Shown: piece after piece, positions 16,320-25,803 of the stretch | How positions within the stretch are numbered: the stretch's first letter is position 1 | Layout: each line of letters begins with the position of its first letter | From: DAMCZI01 sp032095175 | GTDB lineage: Bacteria; Bacillota; Clostridia; Clostridiales; Caloramatoraceae | Direction of reading: 5' to 3' | NCBI GenBank assembly: GCA_032095175.1 | Contig: DAMCZI010000032.1 | Location: forward strand, 1-54,861 | Length of the DNA: 54,861 nucleotides | Made by a program: the position numbers and the translations under genes | Notes under the pieces: model-generated | What the model was told of the DNA's origin: nothing | Databases searched by the model: none | What the model saw: the letters and a program-made list of their open reading frames with translations, nothing else

Positions 16320-17366
16320 CTATTGATTGGAATTGTTGTTTTTTTCCTGCATATAGCTTCTTCTAAGCTGTCCACAGGCTGCATTTATATCGCTTCCAAG
16401 CTCTCTTCTAATGGTTGTTTCTATACCATTTGATTGAAGTATATCTCTAAATGCTTCTATTCTTCTTTTTGCTGACTTTTCAAAGTCTCTTTCCACTACC
16501 TTGTTAACAGGTATTAGGTTTACATGGCATAGTAAACCCTTAAGCCTACTGGACAGCTCATAAGCCATATCATCACCATCATTTACACCATCTATAAGTG
16601 CATATTCAAATGTTATTCTCCTACCTGTCCTATCAATATAATAACGGCAGGCATCCATTAGTTCATCCATTGAATACCTTCTTGCTATTGGCATTATTTT
16701 GCGCCTCACATCGTCATTTGGCGCGTGTAGTGAGACTGCCAATGTTAATTGAAGGTTTAAATCTGCCAGCCTTTTAATCTCTGGAACCAATCCACAGGTG
16801 GATATTGTAATGTGCCTCATCCCAATATTGATCCCCTGAGGATGATTAACAATACCTAAAAAATTTACTACATTCTCAAAGTTGTCCAACGGTTCACCAG
16901 TTCCCATAAGTACTATATTGGATATTCTTCTTCCAGAATCCCTTTGAACCTTTAGAATCTGTCCAATTAGCTCCCCTGAAGTCAAATCCCTATTCTTGCC
17001 CCCAATCGTAGAAGCACAGAAGCTGCATCCCATGCTGCATCCTGCCTGGGTGGATATACATATTGAATTTCCATATTCATATTTCATAAGTACACATTCT
17101 ATAATATTTCCATCCTTAAGCATCATTAGATATTTTATTGTATCATCCTTCTGGGATTGAAATTTTGCCTCAATATCCATATTACATATATATCCACTAT
17201 TTTTCAACTTTTCTCTGAGGGCTTCTGATATATCTGTCATTTCATCAAAGGATTCTACTCCTTTGTGAACCCATTTAAATATCTGCTTTCCTCTAAACTT
17301 CTTTTCTCCAACTTCAATCATTAGGTTTTCCATTTCTTCAAGCGTTAAATTTCTAAAATCAATCAT
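16320..17366 (-). CDS. rlmN: 23S rRNA/tRNA adenine C2-methyltransferase RlmN
   Basis: A radical SAM enzyme that methylates C2 of A2503 in 23S rRNA and A37 in some tRNAs. It has 348 residues. The cluster-binding motif CSMGCSFCAS (about 109-118) and the conserved GTGEPLDN (near 154) are present. CGQLRRSY near the C-terminus holds the cysteine that forms the methylation intermediate. It follows rsmB by only 4 bp, so they are co-transcribed. Confidence 0.98.
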   Translation of the reverse strand: MIDFRNLTLEEMENLMIEVGEKKFRGKQIFKWVHKGVESFDEMTDISEALREKLKNSGYICNMDIEAKFQSQKDDTIKYLMMLKDGNIIECVLMKYEYGNSICISTQAGCSMGCSFCASTIGGKNRDLTSGELIGQILKVQRDSGRRISNIVLMGTGEPLDNFENVVNFLGIVNHPQGINIGMRHITISTCGLVPEIKRLADLNLQLTLAVSLHAPNDDVRRKIMPIARRYSMDELMDACRYYIDRTGRRITFEYALIDGVNDGDDMAYELSSRLKGLLCHVNLIPVNKVVERDFEKSAKRRIEAFRDILQSNGIETTIRRELGSDINAACGQLRRSYMQEKNNNSNQ

Positions 17367-17370
17367 ATCA

Positions 17371-18711
17371 TCACCAGTTCCTTATCAACTTTGCAATAAA
17401 AAATCCATCTGTATGCTGCATATTGGGAAAAAGCTTTATGTATCCTTCTTTGCATGTTTCATTAATATAGTTATCAGGTATGTATTTTGATATATCAACC
17501 ATAGAAAAATTCTTGTTTTCCTCAAGAAATTTCTTTATGATCTCCTCATTTTCTTTCTTTGTTATTGTACATGTGCTGTAAACAAGAGTTCCTTTTTCTT
17601 TAACATATTTTGATGCATTTTTCAATATATTATATTGAATTTTTGCAAGAGCTAAAATATCTTCATAGCTTACATTCCATCTTATCTCTGGCTTCTTTCT
17701 AATCAATCCAAGGCCTGAGCATGGTGCATCTACTAAAACCCTGTCAGCACATTCAACAAGTTCATTATTAAAAACCGCTGAATCCATAATTTTTGTATTA
17801 ATTATGCTTATACCAAGCTTCTTTGCATTTTCTTTAATCAATTTAATTTTATGTTCATATATATCGATGGAAATTATTTCTCCTTTGTTTTCCATTAGCT
17901 GTGCCATATGGGTAGACTTTCCCCCTGGAGCACTGCACATATCAAGTATTTTCTCACCAGGTTTTGGGTCTAACACCTTTGCTGAAAGCATGGAGCTTTC
18001 ATCCTGTATTGTAAAAAGTCCCTCTCTAAATTCCTTAGATTTTTCCATCATTCCATAGCCTTTAACTATCAATGCTTCATCTAAAGAACCATCCTTTACC
18101 TCTACATCTTTTTCAATTAATAGCTTTTTCAAATCCTCCCTTTTGCATTTTAAAGTATTTACCCTTATTGTCAGACTTGGAGGAATATTATTTTGTTTCA
18201 TTAAATCAATGGTAAAATCCTTACCATATTGTTTTATAAGCAATTCCACAAACCATTTTGGATGTGAATATTCTATTGAAAGCCTCTGATTTTCATCTGC
18301 TTCATTTATATTCTCAAACTCATCCTTGTTTCTCAATATATTTCTCAATATGCCATTTACAAAGGATGAGCTTTTTCTCTCCTGCTTTTTCGATATCTCA
18401 ACAGCTTGATTTACAGCTGCAAAATCTGGGACCCTATCCATAAAGTATATCTGATATATAGCTGTCCTTAAGCAGCTAAGAGCCCATGGAGATATCTTTG
18501 AAACCTTGATCTTTGAGAACTTTTGTAAAAGATAATCTATTTTTATTTTCCACCTTATTGTTCCATATAGAATCTCTGAAGCAAAGGCTCTATCAAGCTG
18601 TTCAAGATTATACTTTTTAAAGTACTCATTTAATTTTATGTTTGAAAAGGATTTATTAACATCAATATCATATAATGTTTTAACCGCTACGTATCTTGCT
18701 TTATCTTCCAT
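17371..18711 (-). CDS. rsmB: 16S rRNA (cytosine(967)-C(5))-methyltransferase RsmB
   Basis: A protein of 446 residues with an N-terminal NusB-like RNA-binding domain (about 1-140) and a C-terminal m5C methyltransferase. SAM-site CSAPGGKSTH (near 258), DAPCSGLG (near 323) and YSTCTI (near 375) supply the two catalytic cysteines. The ATG at 18711 is set by AGAGG upstream; an earlier TTG would add five residues without support. It heads the rsmB-rlmN unit. Confidence 0.96.
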   Translation of the reverse strand: MEDKARYVAVKTLYDIDVNKSFSNIKLNEYFKKYNLEQLDRAFASEILYGTIRWKIKIDYLLQKFSKIKVSKISPWALSCLRTAIYQIYFMDRVPDFAAVNQAVEISKKQERKSSSFVNGILRNILRNKDEFENINEADENQRLSIEYSHPKWFVELLIKQYGKDFTIDLMKQNNIPPSLTIRVNTLKCKREDLKKLLIEKDVEVKDGSLDEALIVKGYGMMEKSKEFREGLFTIQDESSMLSAKVLDPKPGEKILDMCSAPGGKSTHMAQLMENKGEIISIDIYEHKIKLIKENAKKLGISIINTKIMDSAVFNNELVECADRVLVDAPCSGLGLIRKKPEIRWNVSYEDILALAKIQYNILKNASKYVKEKGTLVYSTCTITKKENEEIIKKFLEENKNFSMVDISKYIPDNYINETCKEGYIKLFPNMQHTDGFFIAKLIRNW

Positions 18712-18737
18712 ATACCAACCTCTCAAGTTTTAAAACT

Positions 18738-18812
18738 ACAATTCAATAAATTGAATTGTATAAAAATCAAAAACTTCATTATTATGTATTTAGGCAGGGC
18801 AAAGCCCTACCT
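18738..18812. other. Two hairpins between yugP and rsmB
   Basis: ACAATTCAA/TTGAATTGT (18738-18746 with 18751-18759) is a perfect 9-bp stem. AGGCAGGGC/GCCCTACCT (18792-18800 with 18804-18812) is an 8-of-9 stem with a 3-nt loop. Neither has a T run on the minus strand. They may modulate expression of rsmB or mark the end of the upstream transcript. Confidence 0.5.
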
Positions 18813-18831
18813 TAACTATAAACAATCCATG

Positions 18832-19515
18832 TTAATCTCTGCTGTTCCTTGTTAGCACAAGCAGCCTTAAAAGCTGTGATATTGCAACAAGTGTTGCTGC
18901 AACATAAGTAAGAGCTGCAGCACTTAACACCTTTCTTGCACCATTTATCTCTTCATTATATAAAATGTTATTATCTTCTATTTGAACCAAAGCCCTTGAG
19001 CTTGCATTAAATTCCACTGGAAGAGTTATAATCTGAAACAAAACCGCACCAGAAAATAAGAATATTCCAGCCTGAATTAATCCTGTCATTCCTATAAAAA
19101 ATCCAAGTACAATAAATACCCAGGATAAACTTGAACCTATGTTAACAACAGGTACTAGAGAATTTCTTATCATAAGTGGAGCATATCCTTTGCTGTGCTG
19201 AATAGCATGACCACATTCATGTGCAGCAACACCTACTGATGCAATGGAATTTCCATAAAATACATCCTGAGAAAGTCTTAACACCTTCTTTGAAGGGTCA
19301 TAATGATCTGTTAAATTGCCTCTGACTATTTCAACAGGTATGTCAAATAATCCATTATGGTCAAGTATCATCCTTGCTGCTTGAGCACCTGTAACACCTG
19401 AGCCAACTGCAACCCTCAGATATCTATTGAAGGTTGTAGAAATTTTACTCTGTGCATAGAGCGAAAAAAGTATAGCAGGTATTAAAATAATATAAGTTGT
19501 ATCCCAATAAAACAT
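18832..19515 (-). CDS. Zinc-dependent membrane protease, YugP family
   Basis: A 227-residue membrane protein with an N-terminal helix, the metallopeptidase motif HECGHAIQH (about residues 98-106) and three or four further hydrophobic helices. The family (DUF2268-like neutral zinc metallopeptidase) is widespread in Clostridia beside fmt and def; its substrates are unknown. It lies 13 bp after fmt and is part of the priA-def-fmt operon. Confidence 0.9.
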   Translation of the reverse strand: MFYWDTTYIILIPAILFSLYAQSKISTTFNRYLRVAVGSGVTGAQAARMILDHNGLFDIPVEIVRGNLTDHYDPSKKVLRLSQDVFYGNSIASVGVAAHECGHAIQHSKGYAPLMIRNSLVPVVNIGSSLSWVFIVLGFFIGMTGLIQAGIFLFSGAVLFQIITLPVEFNASSRALVQIEDNNILYNEEINGARKVLSAAALTYVAATLVAISQLLRLLVLTRNSRD

Positions 19516-19528
19516 TTTATCTACCCCT

Positions 19529-20458
19529 TTACTTTAGTAAACTTCCCTCACTTATAGTATGCCCGTTCAAATAAGAATTAATATCCATCCTTTTGCTTCC
19601 TACTTCCTGTAGCTCCATTATTAATATGCTGCCTACTCCACAGGCTGCCTCTATTCCTTCTTTTGATACACTAATTATCTCTCCTGGGGTTTTACTCTTA
19701 TTCTCAGAGAACACTTTAGCCTTCCAGATTTTAATCATTTTATCTTCATAATAACAATAAGCGCCTGGCCATGGAGTAACACCCCTTATAAGATTATGCA
19801 CACTTTTACAATCCTTATTCCAATCTATATGTCCAAGCTCCTTGGATAGCATAGGCGCATGATTTGATTTTGAGTCATCCTGCTTTTCTGGAGTTATATT
19901 ACCCTTTTCCAACCCATCAAGTGTTTCAAGCAGCAGCTCTGCACCGATTTTCATAAGCTCATCATGGAGTTCTTCTGCTGTTTCATCTTCCCTTATCTCA
20001 ACATCGGACTTTAAAAGCATATCTCCTGTATCGATTCCCTCGTTCATTAGCATTGTGGTTACTCCAGTTTTGTTATAACCTCTTACTATTGCCCAATTAA
20101 TTGGTGCTGCCCCTCTTAATTCTGGAAGTAGTGAAGCATGAACATTTACACAGCCAAAACGTGGTATATCTAAAACTTCCTTTGGTATTATTTGCCCAAA
20201 TGCTACTACAACGATTATATCTGGCTGAATATCTCTTATTGCATTCACTGCCTCGGGTTCTTTCTTAATCCTAATAGGCTGATAAACAGGTATTCCATGC
20301 TCTAGGGCAAGGGATTTAACCTGGTTATACTGTACCTTCTGACCCCTTCCCTTTGGTCTATCAGGCTGAGTAAATACCGCTACTACATCATGATTGCCAA
20401 TAAGTGCCTTAAGACTTCCTGCTGCAAAATCCGGGGTTCCCATAAATACTATTTTCAT
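19529..20458 (-). CDS. fmt: Methionyl-tRNA formyltransferase
   Basis: Formylates Met-tRNA(fMet) with 10-formyltetrahydrofolate for initiation. It has 309 residues. KIVFMGTPDFA opens the formyltransferase fold, VNVHASLLPELRGAAPI (about 104-120) holds the folate-binding HxSLLP motif with the catalytic His and Asn, and the GDM segment follows. A C-terminal OB-like domain covers about 205-309. I chose ATG 20458 because GAGGGTG lies six bases upstream; GTG 20467 is possible. It lies 13 bp after def. Confidence 0.97.
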   Translation of the reverse strand: MKIVFMGTPDFAAGSLKALIGNHDVVAVFTQPDRPKGRGQKVQYNQVKSLALEHGIPVYQPIRIKKEPEAVNAIRDIQPDIIVVVAFGQIIPKEVLDIPRFGCVNVHASLLPELRGAAPINWAIVRGYNKTGVTTMLMNEGIDTGDMLLKSDVEIREDETAEELHDELMKIGAELLLETLDGLEKGNITPEKQDDSKSNHAPMLSKELGHIDWNKDCKSVHNLIRGVTPWPGAYCYYEDKMIKIWKAKVFSENKSKTPGEIISVSKEGIEAACGVGSILIMELQEVGSKRMDINSYLNGHTISEGSLLK

Positions 20459-20471
20459 TTCTATCACCCTC

Positions 20472-20915
20472 TTACTGTCTTTCCATCTTATCTACAAATA
20501 GTATTCCACTTAAATGATCAATTTCATGGCATAGAGCCCTTGCAAGGAAGTCCTCTCCCTTTACTAAAACCTCTTCACCCTTTTCATTCATTCCCTTTAC
20601 TGTAACACTCTGTGGTCTGTCAACCTTCCCTCTTTGATTAGGAACGCTTAAGCATCCTTCATCATCGATTTGACTTCCTTCAGATTCAATTATTTCTGGA
20701 TTTATAAGCTTTATAAGATTATCGCCAACATCAACTACTATTATTCTTTTCAAAATACCCACCTGTGGAGCTGCGAGACCTACTCCCTCAGATTTATACA
20801 TAGTATCAGACATATCATTTAGCAGCTGTTCAATTCTATCATCTATTTTTTCCACAGTTCTTGATTTTTTCCTAAGTATATCATCACCAATTTTTCTTAT
20901 CTCTCTTAATGCCAT
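20472..20915 (-). CDS. def: Peptide deformylase
   Basis: An Fe/Zn hydrolase that removes the formyl group from nascent N-termini. It has 147 residues with the three diagnostic motifs: GVGLAAPQVG (about 45-54), EGCLSVP (near 88-94) with the metal-binding Cys, and HEIDHLSG (near 130-137) with both metal His and the catalytic Glu. It sits between priA and fmt, so initiation formylation and deformylation are encoded together. Confidence 0.98.
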   Translation of the reverse strand: MALREIRKIGDDILRKKSRTVEKIDDRIEQLLNDMSDTMYKSEGVGLAAPQVGILKRIIVVDVGDNLIKLINPEIIESEGSQIDDEGCLSVPNQRGKVDRPQSVTVKGMNEKGEEVLVKGEDFLARALCHEIDHLSGILFVDKMERQ

Positions 20916-20927
20916 TTAATTTCCTCC

Positions 20928-23351
20928 TTAGCCCATGTTGTATGGGTTTATATCAATACTACAGGATATATTCCCATCTATACTTTTATATATTATATCA
21001 CTAATATCCCTTATATACGAATAGACATCTCCCTTAAAAATCATATGCCATCTGTAGATATTTTTAATTTTACCTACATGACAGGGAGCAGGTCCTAACA
21101 TCTCGATATTTTTTAGATTAATACTTCCACTTATCTTATCTCTTAAAGCCACGGAATTTTTAATAAGTGCTTCTTCATTTTCTGAAGCCAGCAATACATA
21201 GAGTATATCCGTAAATGGAGGATTGTTTAACATTTTTCTATAAAGAATCTCCTTTTCATAAAACCCAATATAATCTCCATTACTTGCATATTCTATGCTG
21301 TAGTGCTCGGAATCATAGGTCTGGACAATTACCCTTCCTTTTAGTTCTCCTCTTCCTGCCCTTCCTGATACCTGAGTAATCAGCTGAAAGGTTCTTTCCG
21401 GTGCTCTAAAATCCGGAAGATTTAAAGTCATATCTGCAGCTATTATTCCAACCAGTGTTACACCCTTAAAGTCCATCCCCTTGGATATCATCTGTGTACC
21501 TATTAAAATATCTGCTTTATGATTTTTAAAATCCTCATATATTCTTTCATGCTGACCTTTTTTCCTGGTTGTATCCATATCCATTCTCAAGGTCCTTGCT
21601 TCAGGGAAAAGTCTTTTTATTTCCATTTCTATTTTTTCAGTACCTGTTCCAAAATACTTTATATATTTGCTTCCACATTTAGGACAAATAGAAGGGCTTT
21701 TATGTTCACTTCCACAATAGTGGCATACCAATTTATTCGTGCTGATATGATATGTAAGTGAGACATCGCAATTGCTGCACTTACAAACATAACCACATTC
21801 TCTACAGGAAATAAAAGTGGAATGTCCCCTTCTATTCAAAAACAAAATTGTCTGTTCTCCCCTTTGAAGATTTATTCCTATTTCATCCTGAAGAGCAGTA
21901 CTGAAGATTGACTTATTTCCTCCCTTTAGTTCCTCCCTCATATCAACTATTTTTACCTCAGGCATTTTTATATCCATAACCCTTTTGTTTATTGTAACTA
22001 GATTATATTCTCCATTTAAGGCTTTATAATAGCTTTCCAAAGAAGGTGTAGCAGAGCCTAAAACAAGTAATCCCTTATTTTGATTCGCTCTAAAGGAAGC
22101 AACCTCTAGTGTATGATATTTAGGACTGCTGTCTGATTTATAGGAGTACTCATGTTCCTCATCCATTATTATTAGTTTTAAATTTGAAACAGGTGCAAAA
22201 ACAGCTGATCTTGCTCCTACAACAACCCTTACATCTCCTGACTTTATCCTTCTCCATTCATCATACCTTTCACCATTAGAAAGCCTGCTATGAAGTATGG
22301 CAACTGTATTTCCAAATCTTCCTTTAAATCTTTCCAATGTCTGAGGTGTTAGGGATATTTCAGGAACCATTACAATTGCTCCACACCCCTTTTTTATACA
22401 CCTTTCTACAAGGTTTAAGTATATCTCAGTCTTTCCTGAACCAGTTACTCCCCTTATCAGAGAAACACTCCTGCCTTTTTTATAGCTGTTAAGAATGCTT
22501 TCAATGGCTAATTGCTGATCCTCAGTGAGCTCAACACGTCCATATTTATATTCTTTTTCCGATGGATTTCTAAATACTTCAACTTCCTTTTTAATCAATA
22601 CACCAGCTTCATAAAGAGACTTTACAACTCCAGGGCTGCATTCATATTTCTCTACAATCTGCCCTAAAGTTAAGTCCTGTTCTTCTGAAATCATGGTTTT
22701 TAATATTTCTACCTGCTTTTTTCGTTTTTTTTCAAATTCAGTTATGAAATCCTGACACAAATCATACTCTCCTGGAATATAAACCTCAAGGTTTTTTATC
22801 TTTGTATTCTGGATTATATCTCTTTTTATCCCTACTATTCCATCCCTCTCCATACCAAATAAAACTGACCTTTGAAGATTTCCTCCAATTTGCTTTTTTA
22901 AATCATTAAACTCAACAAATTTGTCTTCATTTAATCCTGAGATAACCTTTTTATATTTTTCTCCTAATATATTCGAATATGAAGGGTTTAGCTTTATAAA
23001 AAGCTTTTCTTTAAACTTAATACCAGATGGAAGTATTGCATTAAAGGATTCACTTAGGGTTGCATTATATCTTTCTTTTAGAAAATAAGCGAGTTTAAGC
23101 ATTTCGTCATCAAAATATAGTGTATCGTCTATTACATCCCCTATAGCCTTTAATTTTTTAATATCATAATCAGAGTTGTCCTTTATATCTATTAAATATC
23201 CTTCAATATATTTATTTCCCTTTCCAAATGGCACAACTACCCTCATGCCTATTTTAACCAAGGCTTGAAGTTCCTCTGGTATTAAATATTCAAAGGGTTT
23301 ATCAGTTTCTCGTGCTGCATTATCAACAATCACAGAAGCAACTTTTATCAT
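20928..23351 (-). CDS. priA: Primosomal replication restart helicase PriA
   Basis: Reloads the replisome at stalled forks. It has 807 residues with an N-terminal DNA-binding domain, Walker A GVTGSGKTEIY (near 295), DEEHEYSYK (near 392), four paired cysteine motifs forming the zinc-binding insert (CRECGYVCKCSNC to CPKCGS, about 510-550), and C-terminal GRAGRGE. The ATG at 23351 has GGGGGAGA upstream; the open frame extends 15 codons further without a better site. Confidence 0.97.
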   Translation of the reverse strand: MIKVASVIVDNAARETDKPFEYLIPEELQALVKIGMRVVVPFGKGNKYIEGYLIDIKDNSDYDIKKLKAIGDVIDDTLYFDDEMLKLAYFLKERYNATLSESFNAILPSGIKFKEKLFIKLNPSYSNILGEKYKKVISGLNEDKFVEFNDLKKQIGGNLQRSVLFGMERDGIVGIKRDIIQNTKIKNLEVYIPGEYDLCQDFITEFEKKRKKQVEILKTMISEEQDLTLGQIVEKYECSPGVVKSLYEAGVLIKKEVEVFRNPSEKEYKYGRVELTEDQQLAIESILNSYKKGRSVSLIRGVTGSGKTEIYLNLVERCIKKGCGAIVMVPEISLTPQTLERFKGRFGNTVAILHSRLSNGERYDEWRRIKSGDVRVVVGARSAVFAPVSNLKLIIMDEEHEYSYKSDSSPKYHTLEVASFRANQNKGLLVLGSATPSLESYYKALNGEYNLVTINKRVMDIKMPEVKIVDMREELKGGNKSIFSTALQDEIGINLQRGEQTILFLNRRGHSTFISCRECGYVCKCSNCDVSLTYHISTNKLVCHYCGSEHKSPSICPKCGSKYIKYFGTGTEKIEMEIKRLFPEARTLRMDMDTTRKKGQHERIYEDFKNHKADILIGTQMISKGMDFKGVTLVGIIAADMTLNLPDFRAPERTFQLITQVSGRAGRGELKGRVIVQTYDSEHYSIEYASNGDYIGFYEKEILYRKMLNNPPFTDILYVLLASENEEALIKNSVALRDKISGSINLKNIEMLGPAPCHVGKIKNIYRWHMIFKGDVYSYIRDISDIIYKSIDGNISCSIDINPYNMG

Positions 23352-23391
23352 AATTTCTCCCCCAACTGTGGGACAATCTTTGTCCATTTTA

Positions 23392-23442
23392 GGCATATTC
23401 GAGAAAATAACTAATCAAATATTTATTTTCTTGAATATGCCT
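23392..23442. repeat. 20-bp inverted repeat upstream of priA
   Basis: GGCATATTCGAGAAAATAA-type arms (about 23391-23410 and 23423-23442) match with one mismatch around a 12-nt loop. The repeat lies between the coaBC terminator and the priA start, so it will be at or near the 5' end of the priA transcript if the promoter is there. Confidence 0.7.
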
Positions 23443-23446
23443 TATT

Positions 23447-23468
23447 AAAAAAAGCGCCTTAGCGCTTT
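23447..23468 (-). terminator. coaBC terminator with the stop codon in its loop
   Basis: AAAGCGC-TAAG-GCGCTTTTTTT on the minus strand. The stem starts inside the last two sense codons and the TAA stop of coaBC is in the tetraloop, followed by seven T. Confidence 0.9.
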
Positions 23469-24652
23469 ATATTCAAAATAAAATCTAATATGTTATGTGC
23501 AACTTCGTCCTTTGACATATTGGGAAGTTCAAGTATATTCCCACTTTTATCAATAATTTTAACAGTATTCGTATCTGTGTTGAAACCTGACTTTTCCATA
23601 GTTACATCGTTTGCAACTATTGCATCAAGGTTCTTCTTTAAAACCTTCCTTTGAGCATTCTGTATTAAATCATTTGTTTCTGCTGCAAAACCCACAAGTA
23701 TTTGATTTTTTTTCATCTTTCCAAGCTCTTTAAGTATGTCCTTATTTCTTGTTAGTGGGATTTCCATATCATCATCGGATTTTTTTATTTTTATATCACT
23801 CTTGTTTTTAGGCCTGTAATCCGCAACAGCAGCAGACTTGATTACAATATCAGCATCCTCAAAATGGTTTACAACTTCCCTGTACATATCATCTGCACTG
23901 TATACACCAACATACCTCACTTTTTCTGGAGGATTTAAACCAACTGGTCCGGATATCAATGTAACATCCGCTCCTCTGTTTCTTGCTGCTCTTGCAATAG
24001 CATAGCCCATCTTACCTGAGGATCTGTTTGTTATAAATCTCACGGGATCTATATCCTCACGAGTTGGACCGGCAGTTACAAGAACCCTTTTACCAACTAA
24101 ATCCTTATTTTTATGCAAAAGCATATCAATAACATCAACAATCTTCTCTGGCTCTGCAAGCTTACCCTTACCTGTAACTCCACAGGCAAGTCTTCCCTCA
24201 TCTGGCTCTATAAAGAAATATCCCATGGACTTTAAAAACTCTATATTTTTTTGAACTATGGGATTATCATACATGTTAGTGTTCATGGCAGGAGCCAGTA
24301 AAACTGGCGCCTTTGTTGCCATAACTGTAGTAGAAAGCATATCATCTGCTATGCCATTTGCTATCTTTCCTATCATGTTGGCAGAAGTCGGCGCAATAAC
24401 AAAAAGATCTGCCTTAGAAGCAAGGGATATATGTTCTATATCCCAGCTTTTAGGCTCTGCAAACATGTCCTTAACAACATAATTCTGGCTTAAAGATTGA
24501 AAGCTCAATGGTGTAACAAACTCTACTGCAGATTTGGTCATAATAACATGTACATTTATATCCTTTTTTCTCAATCTACTAACTATATCCAAGGCTTTAT
24601 AGGCAGCAATTCCGCCTGTAACACCCAGAACTACAGTCCTTTTCTCCTGCAT
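23459..24652 (-). CDS. coaBC: Bifunctional phosphopantothenoylcysteine decarboxylase/phosphopantothenate-cysteine ligase
   Basis: Supplies 4'-phosphopantetheine for CoA. It has 397 residues. The N-terminal CoaC flavoprotein has GVTGGIAAYKA (about 9-19), the PAMNTNMYDNP motif (near 120) and the catalytic Cys in GRLACGVTGKGK (near 155). The C-terminal CoaB ligase begins near residue 185 with LVTAGPTREDIDPVR. It heads or joins the yicC-remA-gmk-rpoZ unit, 10 bp after rpoZ. CoaD for the next step is at 2875. Confidence 0.97.
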   Translation of the reverse strand: MQEKRTVVLGVTGGIAAYKALDIVSRLRKKDINVHVIMTKSAVEFVTPLSFQSLSQNYVVKDMFAEPKSWDIEHISLASKADLFVIAPTSANMIGKIANGIADDMLSTTVMATKAPVLLAPAMNTNMYDNPIVQKNIEFLKSMGYFFIEPDEGRLACGVTGKGKLAEPEKIVDVIDMLLHKNKDLVGKRVLVTAGPTREDIDPVRFITNRSSGKMGYAIARAARNRGADVTLISGPVGLNPPEKVRYVGVYSADDMYREVVNHFEDADIVIKSAAVADYRPKNKSDIKIKKSDDDMEIPLTRNKDILKELGKMKKNQILVGFAAETNDLIQNAQRKVLKKNLDAIVANDVTMEKSGFNTDTNTVKIIDKSGNILELPNMSKDEVAHNILDFILNIKR

Positions 24653-24662
24653 TTTAACACCT

Positions 24663-24881
24663 TCATTTGATTCCTGTTTTTAGGCTCTCAAAATTAATTT
24701 TATCCTCATAGATTTCATTTATTGCAATTGTAACTGGCTTTGTTGAATCGATTTCAACAAGTGGTTTTTCTCCATCTATTAGCTGTCTTGCTCTTTTAGC
24801 TGCTATAACTACAAGTGAATATCTATTGTCCACCTTCTCTAAAAGTGAAACAATTGAAGGATTTATCATTGCATTACTCAT
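24663..24881 (-). CDS. rpoZ: DNA-directed RNA polymerase subunit omega
   Basis: The 72-residue omega subunit that stabilises beta' folding. It has the conserved helix with KVDNRYSLVVIAAKRARQL (about residues 16-34), followed by the EEI-like acidic region. GGAGGG stands eight bases before the ATG. It overlaps gmk by 8 nt, a conserved gmk-rpoZ coupling in Firmicutes. Confidence 0.97.
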   Translation of the reverse strand: MSNAMINPSIVSLLEKVDNRYSLVVIAAKRARQLIDGEKPLVEIDSTKPVTIAINEIYEDKINFESLKTGIK

Positions 24882-25494
24882 TAAAATATCCCTCCTGAAA
24901 ATAACTCTTATTTTCCTTTAATCTGTCTACTCTACACTTTTCAGCAAGTATAATGCTTTCAAGCTTTTCTACAGCATTTTCTACTTCATCATTCAAAACT
25001 ACATAGCTGTAGTTTGAAATATAGTTTAACTCTTCAAATGCTGACTTAAATCTTCTTACAAGTGATTCTTGAGTTTCAGAACCTCTTTTTGTAATTCTGT
25101 TTTTTAATTCCTTCATTGAAGGAGGAAGTATGAATACAAATACTCCACTTGGATAGCTATTCTTTACCTTTAAAGCTCCCTGGATATCTATTTCAAGTAT
25201 AACATCCTTACCTTCTTCAAGATTTTTTTCAACATATGCTGAAGGTGTTCCATAGTAATTTCCATAAACCTCTGCATACTCTAGGAATTCATTATTTTCT
25301 ATCATTTTCTCAAATTTATCCCTGGCTGTGAAAAAGTAATTAACTCCATCTTTTTCATTTTCTCTTGGCTGTCTTGTTGTACAGGAAACTGAAAACTGAA
25401 TACCCTTGTTTCTTTCAAATAATGCTTTGCAAACTGTTCCCTTCCCAGCTCCTGAGGGTCCAGAGATAACAATAAGAAGTCCCTTTTTATACAT
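24874..25494 (-). CDS. gmk: Guanylate kinase
   Basis: Phosphorylates GMP to GDP using ATP. It has 206 residues. The P-loop GPSGAGKGT (about 11-19), the GMP-binding SCTTRQPRENEKDGVNY (near 37-53) and the YGTPS segment are present, with a lid region around 120-150 (KRGSETQESLVRR). It is co-transcribed with rpoZ and follows remA by 17 bp. Confidence 0.98.
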   Translation of the reverse strand: MYKKGLLIVISGPSGAGKGTVCKALFERNKGIQFSVSCTTRQPRENEKDGVNYFFTARDKFEKMIENNEFLEYAEVYGNYYGTPSAYVEKNLEEGKDVILEIDIQGALKVKNSYPSGVFVFILPPSMKELKNRITKRGSETQESLVRRFKSAFEELNYISNYSYVVLNDEVENAVEKLESIILAEKCRVDRLKENKSYFQEGYFNE

Positions 25495-25511
25495 TTTTAT
25501 CTCCCCTCAGA

Positions 25512-25787
25512 TTATTCCTCATCTTCCTCAATTTCCTCATCTATATCCTTTGATGAAAGTCTATGTGCTACAGTTTCTGGCTGAACAGCTGATAGTATTA
25601 TATGATCACTATCAGTTATTATAACTGCTCTTGTTCTTCTACCATAGGTAGCATCTATTAGCATTCCTCTGTCCCTTGCCTCCTGTATTATTCTTTTTAT
25701 AGGAGCTGATTCAGGGCTTACTATAGCCACAAGTCTATTTGCTGAAACGATATTACCAAAACCAATATTAATTAGCTTTATTGCCAT
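25512..25787 (-). CDS. remA: Extracellular matrix regulator RemA
   Basis: A 91-residue DNA-binding regulator (formerly DUF370/YlzA) that activates matrix operons in Bacillus. The core KLINIGFGNIVSANRLVAIV-type sequence and GRRTRAVIITDSDHIILSA are intact, followed by an acidic tail (DIDEEIEEDEE). The ATG at 25787 has GGGAGGTAAG upstream. It lies between yicC and gmk, the standard order. Its targets in this organism are unknown. Confidence 0.96.
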   Translation of the reverse strand: MAIKLINIGFGNIVSANRLVAIVSPESAPIKRIIQEARDRGMLIDATYGRRTRAVIITDSDHIILSAVQPETVAHRLSSKDIDEEIEEDEE

Positions 25788-25803
25788 AATCTTACCTCCC
25801 ACC